Assembly (NCBI RefSeq): GCF_047303325.1
Contig: NZ_JBKBEX010000003.1
Coordinates: 305,398 to 369,397, forward strand
Reading direction: 5' to 3'
Length of the DNA: 64,000 nt
From: Polaromonas sp047303325
Lineage (GTDB): Bacteria > Pseudomonadota > Gammaproteobacteria > Burkholderiales > Burkholderiaceae_C
Both the position numbers and the translations under genes were made by a program. Shown piece by piece: positions 59,003-64,000 of the stretch. The notes under the pieces were generated by a model, which saw nothing but the letters and a program-made list of their open reading frames with translations, was not told where the DNA came from and did not search any database. Positions within the stretch are counted from its first letter, which is position 1. Each line of letters starts with the position of its first letter.

Positions 59003-59286
59003 CGCGAGACCCGGCCGCGGGAGACTGGGCGGGCCGACCGCACCTTGGCGGCAGGTTTGGCCTCTGGCAGGGTCAGCAGCACGCCAATTTCCACCTCGAG
59101 GCCTTTGGCCAGCGTATGCAGGACGGTCAGCGTCGGATTGGCCAGGCCGGACTCTATCCGGCTCATATAGGTGCGAAACAGCCCGCAGCGGTCCGCGAGC
59201 TCCTCCTGGGTCAGGGGGAACTCTGCGCGCAGCTGCTTGACGCGCAGGCCCAGCGTTTTACGGGGATCGATAGGGGGAGTGACCAC
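58999..59286 (-). CDS. XRE-family transcriptional regulator
   Basis: A 95-residue helix-turn-helix protein. LGLRVKQLRAEFPLTQEELADRC, RTYMSRIESGLANPTLTVL and HTLAKGLEVEIGVLL make a complete XRE domain; a basic tail follows. It is divergent from the zinc-ribbon gene at 59366 and may control it. Confidence 0.88.
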   Translation of the reverse strand: MVTPPIDPRKTLGLRVKQLRAEFPLTQEELADRCGLFRTYMSRIESGLANPTLTVLHTLAKGLEVEIGVLLTLPEAKPAAKVRSARPVSRGRVSR

Positions 59287-59365
59287 TCCTCGACTATCAA
59301 ATTTGTATACTCATTCATACACACACTAATTCGTACATTTTGCGGGTTAACCAAGGAGGACGGCG

Positions 59366-59830
59366 ATGGAGCAGGAAGTCGATGTTTCAAGGAAGTTTTG
59401 TGAGCAATGCGGCGCGGCCGCCAGGGTCGAGGCGAGGTTTTGCGGAAGCTGCGGCTTTGATATAAGTGCAGCGCCACAGACCATGCACCCGGGCGAGCAG
59501 GAAATGGCCGCGGATCAAGGCATGGAAGCGACGGGCGATGCAGCTCCTATGGGGCTGGGCATGGCCTGGCTGATCTACCTGGGGGCGATGGTTGTGTGGC
59601 TGGGCGTGATGTTGTTGCCCAGCAAGCACATCACCGGCGCTCTGGCATTGATCATTCATTTCGGGTTTGGCTTTGTGATGACCCGCTACGTCATGGGTCG
59701 TCTGATCGAATTCCATCCCGTGCACAACACGATCGACAACGTCTTTGGCGCCAAGCTTTGGATGTTTCTGCTGTGGCCTTTGCGCATGCCTGTACTGTTG
59801 TTCAAGCTGACGGTTAGCAATTCACTGTAG
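59366..59830 (+). CDS. Zinc-ribbon plus two-helix membrane protein
   Basis: 154 residues. The N-terminal zinc ribbon is CEQCGAAARVEARFCGSCGF. A linker and two hydrophobic helices follow (about 65-85 and 90-110). RBS AAGGAGG is strong. TraX/DUF805-like layouts exist but no firm match. A role in the mobile element is likely only by position. Confidence 0.65.
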   Translation: MEQEVDVSRKFCEQCGAAARVEARFCGSCGFDISAAPQTMHPGEQEMAADQGMEATGDAAPMGLGMAWLIYLGAMVVWLGVMLLPSKHITGALALIIHFGFGFVMTRYVMGRLIEFHPVHNTIDNVFGAKLWMFLLWPLRMPVLLFKLTVSNSL

Positions 59831-59879
59831 CGCGGCCATTGTTGCCGATAGAGAACATTCCAACTCACTGGAGAGCCCA

Positions 59880-60158
59880 ATGAAAATCAGTCACTTCAAA
59901 TTCATGACCATGGTCAGCGCTTCCCTGTTGCTCGCCGCCTGTGGCGCGAAAACCGCGGAGTATTACGCGGCACATCCCGACGAGGCTTTGCAGGCGCTGA
60001 AGGCTTGTCAGCCCAGACCTGTCAATGAGCAGCTAGCAGATGCGACCTGCGTCAACGCAGGGCAGGGGTATCGAACCTATCTGGTCGCTCGAAACAAAGC
60101 CATTCGGGAGGGAGAGCGAAAAGCCATGCAGGAGTGGGTGGACCAGAACAAGCGCTAG
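59880..60158 (+). CDS. EexN-like entry-exclusion lipoprotein
   Basis: A 92-residue lipoprotein with lipobox LAAC (Cys21). The mature part KTAEYYAAHPDEALQALKAC..NEQLADATCVNAG matches the EexN family of conjugative plasmids and ICEs, which block entry of a second copy of the element. No mating-pair genes are visible in the window, so it is a relic or the conjugation genes lie elsewhere. Confidence 0.75.
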   Translation: MKISHFKFMTMVSASLLLAACGAKTAEYYAAHPDEALQALKACQPRPVNEQLADATCVNAGQGYRTYLVARNKAIREGERKAMQEWVDQNKR

Positions 60159-60273
60159 GTGCATGCGTCGGTTGACCACACACGGAGCTAAGCGAACCTT
60201 CATTGTGTGCAATTTAACAAGCATGCATCTAGTCAATGACAGTCTGTTGAGTTGCACTGAAGTCTGATCCGAG

Positions 60274-60300
60274 GGGGATGCGGACAATTACTTGGACTGG
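60274..60300 (+). repeat. Left terminal inverted repeat of the IS3 element
   Basis: 27 bases starting GGGGATGCGGACAATTACTT, complementary to 61855-61881. Confidence 0.88.
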
Positions 60301-60301
60301 T

Positions 60302-61342
60302 TTATGCCGTAAGTCCAAGACTCTCTCGGTATTCGACGGGGCTAAGAGAGCCAAGAGATATTTTGATCCGCTTCTCGTTGTGCCAGCGAATGTAGGAATC
60401 GACGGCCTCAATGAACTGCTCAATGGTTGTGCTCTTCCAGTCCCGAGGATGGAACAGTTCCGTTTTCAGCCGTCCGAAGAAGCCTTCGCATGCAGCGTTG
60501 TCAGGCGAACACCCCTTGCGCGACATCGAGCGAATCAACTTCGCGTCACCGATCCTCGATAGCCAGCCGGGCCAGCGATAGTGGGCTCCATGATCAGAGT
60601 GGACGACAGGCCGATTATTGACACCGGCCACCGTCTCGATGGCGGCATCGAGCATCGTGTTGACGAGCTCAGCGTCGGGATGCGTCCCAAGGGTCCAACT
60701 GACGACCAGGCCATCGAAGCAGTCGATGACGGGCGACAGGTACACCTTGCCGGCCGGGATCTGGAACTCTGTGATGTCGGTGAGCCACTTCTCGTTCGGG
60801 GCCGTTGCGCGGAAGTCGCGATTGATGAGGTTCTCGGGCGCTGGGCTGATTTCGCCGAGGTAAGAGCCGTAGCGACGCCGCTTGGGCCAGGCAACGATCA
60901 GGCTCTCTTGTTTCATCAAGCGCTGCACCACTTTCTCAGAGATGGTGACGCGCTGCCTGGTCAACGAGGCCCGCAGCCTGCGGTAGCCGTAACAGCGATG
61001 GTTCAGCTCGAAGACTTCGGTGAGGGTTTGCCGCACTGCAAGGTACTTGTCTGCCACGTTTACACGGGCTCGATGGTAGAAGTACGAGCTGCGCGCCAGA
61101 TCCAGCTGAGCCAGGAGCTCTGGCAGGGCATAGCGCTCTTTGAGGGCGTCAACCAGCAATGTCTTCTCCCGGTTGGTCAGGAGTTGCAGATCGACGCCCA
61201 GGCCTTTTTTTAATATTTCATTGGCCTTCTTCAAGAGATCGCGTTCGAGCTGCAGTTGCCGGATGTCGCGTTGCAGTGATTCGAGCTGGCGCTCCAGCTC
61301 CGCCCGTTCTGGCACTGGCGGTGACTTGTTGCTGTGTTTCAT
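60302..61342 (-). CDS. IS3-family transposase OrfB (DDE integrase domain)
   Basis: 346 residues. After a leucine-rich coiled coil (QLESLQRDIRQLQLERDLL) and the HTH_21-like YGYRRLRASLTRQRV, the rve domain shows Asp (KWLTDITEF), Asp (VHSDHGAHY) and Glu (NAACEGFFGRLKTE). The catalytic triad and C-terminus (PVEYRESLG) are intact. It overlaps orfA by 125 bases in another frame. It may be made by frameshifting or from its own ATG; no canonical A6G slip site lies in the overlap. Confidence 0.93.
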   Translation of the reverse strand: MKHSNKSPPVPERAELERQLESLQRDIRQLQLERDLLKKANEILKKGLGVDLQLLTNREKTLLVDALKERYALPELLAQLDLARSSYFYHRARVNVADKYLAVRQTLTEVFELNHRCYGYRRLRASLTRQRVTISEKVVQRLMKQESLIVAWPKRRRYGSYLGEISPAPENLINRDFRATAPNEKWLTDITEFQIPAGKVYLSPVIDCFDGLVVSWTLGTHPDAELVNTMLDAAIETVAGVNNRPVVHSDHGAHYRWPGWLSRIGDAKLIRSMSRKGCSPDNAACEGFFGRLKTELFHPRDWKSTTIEQFIEAVDSYIRWHNEKRIKISLGSLSPVEYRESLGLTA

Positions 61343-61841
61343 GGATGCGGGGGCCTCTCGGCCAAGTTAGCTGGTTCTTCCAGTTGTACAACGTCGGCCT
61401 GCAAACGCCTAATTTTTCAGCCACAGCCTGCGCGGCTGCTCGCCGGGTGCAAAGCTCGATGACCCCGGCCTGCTTCATCGACTCGGGATACTTTCGGCGC
61501 CCAGCGCTGCCAACGACGGCTTTCCTGTTCTCAGGAAGCGCCTCGCGAACCCAAGCGGTCAATGTCGCGCGACCGGGGTAGCCCAGCGCCCTCATGGTGG
61601 CAGCAATGCACCGATCATGAGTGAGGTAGTGCTCAACAGCTGCCTCCTTCTGCGCCAGCGAGTATTTGGGAGGCCGACCCGCATAGCCCACCGGCAAATC
61701 GAGCCGTTGCTCATACTCCCGGCACCAGCCTTTCAAGGCATTCTTGGTGGGGTAACCCAGCTGACGGATGGTTGGCCTCACGCGTTTGCCGAGCTTGATG
61801 TAGAGCTCGACTGCTTGAATCCTGTCTTCGTATGAATACAT
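61218..61841 (-). CDS. IS3-family OrfA (DNA-binding part of transposase)
   Basis: 207 residues with two helix-turn-helix units (RIQAVELYIKLGKRVRPTIR..LGYPT and ESMKQAGVIELCTRRAAAQAVAEKLGVCRPTLYNWK). The last 40 residues lie in the overlap with orfB and look non-native. RBS AGGAGG precedes the ATG. Confidence 0.88.
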   Translation of the reverse strand: MYSYEDRIQAVELYIKLGKRVRPTIRQLGYPTKNALKGWCREYEQRLDLPVGYAGRPPKYSLAQKEAAVEHYLTHDRCIAATMRALGYPGRATLTAWVREALPENRKAVVGSAGRRKYPESMKQAGVIELCTRRAAAQAVAEKLGVCRPTLYNWKNQLTWPRGPRIHETQQQVTASARTGGAGAPARITATRHPATAARTRSLEEGQ

Positions 61842-61854
61842 GAACTACCTCCTG

Positions 61855-61881
61855 GTAGTCCAAGTTTTTGTCCGCATCCCC
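61855..61881 (-). repeat. Right terminal inverted repeat of the IS3 element
   Basis: 27 bases ending TTTTTGTCCGCATCCCC, complementary to 60274-60300. Confidence 0.88.
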
Positions 61882-62148
61882 ATGTGGATAAGTTCTTGAT
61901 CTTCTCCTTTTGGGCTGAGTGTGTGGATCTGCCTCAAGGTGCGCCGCTGTTTCCGCGACTTTGTTGCCTCTATTCCCAGCCTGGTGGCCAGCTTTTCGGC
62001 GTAGGGATCGAACTTGCTTGAGCTGACCCGTCTTTCGTAGCTGGGCTCGGTCTCATCTGACCGCAGGTACTTCTTCACTGTGTTACGAGCCAGGCCTGCA
62101 CGCCTGGAGATCTCGCGGATGGACATCTGATCCCGCAATGCCCAACGT
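61882..62148 (-). pseudogene. Fragment of an IS21-family IstA transposase
   Basis: About 80 codons read ALRDQMSIREISRRAGLARN, then TVKKYLR and KSRKQRRTLRQIH. That is the N-terminal helix-turn-helix of IstA. The true start and the DDE domain are missing: one side is cut by the complete IS3 element, the other abuts an IS3 remnant. Confidence 0.72.
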
Positions 62149-62401
62149 CTGACAACGCGGCATGCGAAGGCTTCTTCGGACGGCTGAAAATGGAACTGTT
62201 CTATCCTCGGGACTGGAAGACCATAACCAAAGATCACAACCATTGAGCAGGTTATTCAGATAATCGATTCCTACATCCGCTGGTACAACGAGAAGCGGAT
62301 CAAGATCTCTCTTGGCTCTCTTGGCTCTCTGAGCCCCGTCGAATACCGAGAGAGCCTTGGATTTTCAACATAAACCGGTTCAATTTTTTGTCCGCACCCC
62401 C
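62149..62401 (+). pseudogene. 3' remnant of a second IS3-family orfB with its terminal repeat
   Basis: DNAACEGFFGRLKMELFYP and then, after a frame break, IDSYIRWYNEKRIKISLGSL match the end of the intact OrfB at 60302. About 13 extra bases after GACTGGAAG break the frame, and a 9-base CTCTTGGCT duplication adds a repeated GSL. It ends in TTGTCCGCACCCCC, a terminal repeat one base different from the intact one. It lies in the opposite orientation to the intact copy. Confidence 0.85.
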
Positions 62402-62885
62402 ATTCAACAGAAATAGGGCGAGTCGGAAGCTGCGCCGGCTACGGAGGTCCTATCGGGCATCAACCTGTGGGCCTTCCTGCAGCCCAGCGAGGACTGGCCG
62501 AAGTTGTCAGGCTAACCAATGTCTGCTCGTACGTTGTAAATATTCACAGCTCGGCGTGTAGCAAATTAGTTCTCTCCAACTTTTCTCAAAAACTGAAGAC
62601 AAGCGAGATTGTTGACGTCTTGCTATGAGTGAAGAATTAGCTCTTCGATAGGGAAGACTTAGCTTTTCGGGTTCTATCTGCGGCCTATTGAGAGTCTCTG
62701 CCATGGATTAATCATCTGTCAGGGCTAACAGGGAAGATGAGTTGCGTCTTCAGATTAACTCCCGTTTAATCAGACTCCAAAGTCCGCCATCAGTCAGCGG
62801 AAGAAGAGTTGAGCGTCAGGAGGGGCGGTCTGGCTTGTGAGTCGACGAGCTGACTAACTACAGGTTTCCTTACGGGACCATCGGG
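62402..62885. other. Intergenic stretch without a supported gene
   Basis: The first 110 bases contain a short open tail (INLWAFLQPSEDWPKLSG then stop) that could be the end of a truncated gene. The rest is AT-richer, with several stop codons in every frame and no clear terminator. It probably includes the right border of the island and the promoter of the transporter gene. Confidence 0.5.
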
Positions 62886-64000
62886 ATGCACAAGGAAAAA
62901 ATTTCGGGAGATGCCTTTTTCTGGGCATTGCAGGGAGTCTGCGCCTTACACCGCAAGCCGTTTTCGGACGCGCTGGCGCGCCAGCAATTGGCGGCGCCCT
63001 ACACAACGCGCTCCTTGCTGGACGCGATGCAGGCCTATGGCTTTGACGCTGTTCACCACAAGGCCAAGGCCGGGAAGCTGGACAAGGAAAGCTTTCCGCT
63101 GATCGCCTGGTTGCAGCCCAAGGCGGCCGATCCCGCCCCGGTCCAGGCGGCCGGTGAAGAACAAAAAGACCCCGGCACGGAAGAAGCAAAGGCACCCGAA
63201 CAAACAGCGCCAGCCCTGGTCCTGCAAGCCGACACCACCAAGCTGCTGTTGATCGAAGCCGGCGACGCCAGCCCGCGCACGCTGGAGCTGGCCGAGTTCG
63301 CCCTGCGCTACAACGGCCACATCACGCGCGTCACGCCGCAGGCCGACCCAGCCGCCGATCCCGACAGCGAAGCCCAGGCGCGGCAATCGCGCAAATTCGG
63401 TTTCAGCTGGTTTGTGCCCGAGCTACTCAAGCACAAAAAACTCTGGCAGGAGGTGCTGCTGGCCTCCTTGGTCATCCAGCTCATCGCGCTGGCCACGCCG
63501 CTGTTCACCCAGGCCATCATCGACAAGGTGGTGGTGCACCGCACCGAAAGCACGCTCATCGTCATCGCCATCGGCATGCTGGTGTTCATGACTTTTTCCG
63601 CGGCGCTGTCCTGGCTGCGCCAATACCTGGTGCTGCACACCGGCAACCGGGTCGATGCGGTGCTGGGCTCCTCGGTGTTCGAGCGTTTGTTCAAGCTGCC
63701 GCCGCTGTACTTCCAGCACCGGCCCACAGGCGTCATCGCGGCGCGGCTGCACGGCGTGGAAACCATTCGCGAATTTATCGCCAGCGCGGCCGTCACGCTG
63801 ATGCTGGACTTTCCCTTTTTGCTGATCTTTGTCGCCATCATGTTTTATTACAGCGTCACCCTGACGCTGATCGTGCTGGCCATCCTCGCCGTCATCGTCG
63901 GCCTGAGCCTGGTCGTCGCGCCCCTGTTCCAGGCGCGGCTGCAGGAGCAGTTCCAGATGGGGGCGCGCAACCAGGCCTTCCTCACTGAATATGTTGTGGG
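62886..64000 (+). CDS. Type I secretion ABC transporter, HlyB/CyaB-like (runs off the right edge)
   Basis: 371 residues are visible. The first 75 form a C39-like domain without the catalytic Cys position (FFWALQGVCALHRKPFSDAL). This is typical of transporters for large RTX-type or adhesin proteins that are not cleaved. An Ala/Pro/Glu-rich insert of about 50 residues follows. The ABC exporter membrane domain then begins (FGFSWFVPELLKHKKLWQEV, TPLFTQAIIDKVVVHRTEST). The ATPase would lie beyond the window. ATG 62886 has only a weak GGGA upstream. Confidence 0.88.
   Translation, partial: MHKEKISGDAFFWALQGVCALHRKPFSDALARQQLAAPYTTRSLLDAMQAYGFDAVHHKAKAGKLDKESFPLIAWLQPKAADPAPVQAAGEEQKDPGTEEAKAPEQTAPALVLQADTTKLLLIEAGDASPRTLELAEFALRYNGHITRVTPQADPAADPDSEAQARQSRKFGFSWFVPELLKHKKLWQEVLLASLVIQLIALATPLFTQAIIDKVVVHRTESTLIVIAIGMLVFMTFSAALSWLRQYLVLHTGNRVDAVLGSSVFERLFKLPPLYFQHRPTGVIAARLHGVETIREFIASAAVTLMLDFPFLLIFVAIMFYYSVTLTLIVLAILAVIVGLSLVVAPLFQARLQEQFQMGARNQAFLTEYVV

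Larger units (their letters stand above)
60274..61881 (-). mobile_element. Complete IS3-family insertion sequence (1608 bp)
   Basis: Both ends carry matching 27-base inverted repeats, beginning GGGGATGCGGACAA on the left and ending TTGTCCGCATCCCC on the right, with three or four mismatches. orfA and orfB lie between, and orfB stops two bases inside the left repeat. The flanks (GAG before, ATG after) do not form an obvious target duplication. The long two-domain OrfA resembles the IS150-type branch. Confidence 0.9.
38945..62401. mobile_element. Genomic island at tRNA-fMet with anti-phage-type cargo
   Basis: From the tRNA 3' end the gene content changes from core operons to orphan genes. These are two STAND-nuclease modules, XRE regulators, an excisionase-like protein, a tyrosine integrase, an EexN-like lipoprotein and insertion sequences. 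The codon third positions in 39-54 kb look less GC-biased than in flanking core genes by eye. The right edge is uncertain. No copy of the tRNA 3' end was found by eye to the right, so the end is set at the last IS remnant. The island may be two elements, because the integrase is 16 kb from the tRNA. Confidence 0.6.

Noticed and set aside
61845..62243. 132-residue minus-strand open frame
   Set aside because: It is a chance fusion of antisense IS3 remnant and an IS21 istA fragment, so it is listed as pseudogene pieces instead.
38945..62401. CRISPR array, retron or CBASS operon in the defence island
   Set aside because: No spaced direct repeats, reverse transcriptase, cyclase motif or Cas-like protein was seen; the Cap4-like domain here is fused to a STAND ATPase, not to a SAVED sensor.
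62507..62704. 65-residue minus-strand open frame in the border region
   Set aside because: No ribosome-binding site, no family resemblance, and atypical composition; most likely chance.

Overview
The window is high-GC bacterial chromosome. It most resembles a betaproteobacterium of the Burkholderiales, probably Comamonadaceae (Polaromonas/Rhodoferax/Variovorax-like). This rests on the oxyR-dps-ubiA order next to recG, the complete glpR-glpSTPQUV-glpD type glycerol locus, the protein sequences of the spc/alpha ribosomal operon, and tgt/queA beside recG. The genus is an inference from recalled gene order; no database was searched.

Layout. 1-11.3 kb: envelope and housekeeping genes. These are a zinc-ribbon membrane protein, a secreted repeat protein, an aldo/keto reductase, two lipoproteins, a three-gene glycosyltransferase/flippase cluster translationally joined to tgt, and queA. 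11.4-19.1 kb: recG, a lipoprotein, oxyR, a Dps-like ferritin, ubiA, proC and a phytase-like lipoprotein. 19.2-29.5 kb: a complete glycerol-use locus, with kinase, DeoR-type repressor, six-component ABC importer and glycerol-3-phosphate dehydrogenase. 29.7-38.9 kb: an 18-gene ribosomal/secretion/transcription operon that starts at rplN behind its own strong sigma70-type promoter and ends with rplQ. It is followed directly by an initiator tRNA-Met gene.

38.9-62.4 kb: a genomic island beginning at the 3' end of the tRNA-fMet gene. Its main cargo is a probable anti-phage locus. Two paralogous two-gene modules face each other tail to tail. Each consists of a giant protein of about 1450-1473 residues (N-terminal Cap4/DUF4297-like nuclease, STAND/NACHT-type ATPase, long helical-repeat C-terminus) and a translationally coupled partner of about 480 residues. 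The left module also carries an upstream gene with a C-terminal PD-(D/E)xK nuclease domain, and a divergent gene with a HEPN-like C-terminus. An XRE repressor, an excisionase-like protein and a tyrosine integrase follow. Next come three co-translated orphan genes, a second XRE regulator, an EexN-like entry-exclusion lipoprotein, a complete IS3-family element, and the wreckage of an IS21-like and a second IS3-like element.

62.9-64 kb: the start of a type I secretion (HlyB/CyaB-like) ABC transporter that runs off the window.

The paired STAND-nuclease plus 480-residue partner modules are the best candidate for a previously undescribed system. The nuclease and ATPase motifs can be read directly. 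The defence role and the function of the partner are inference.
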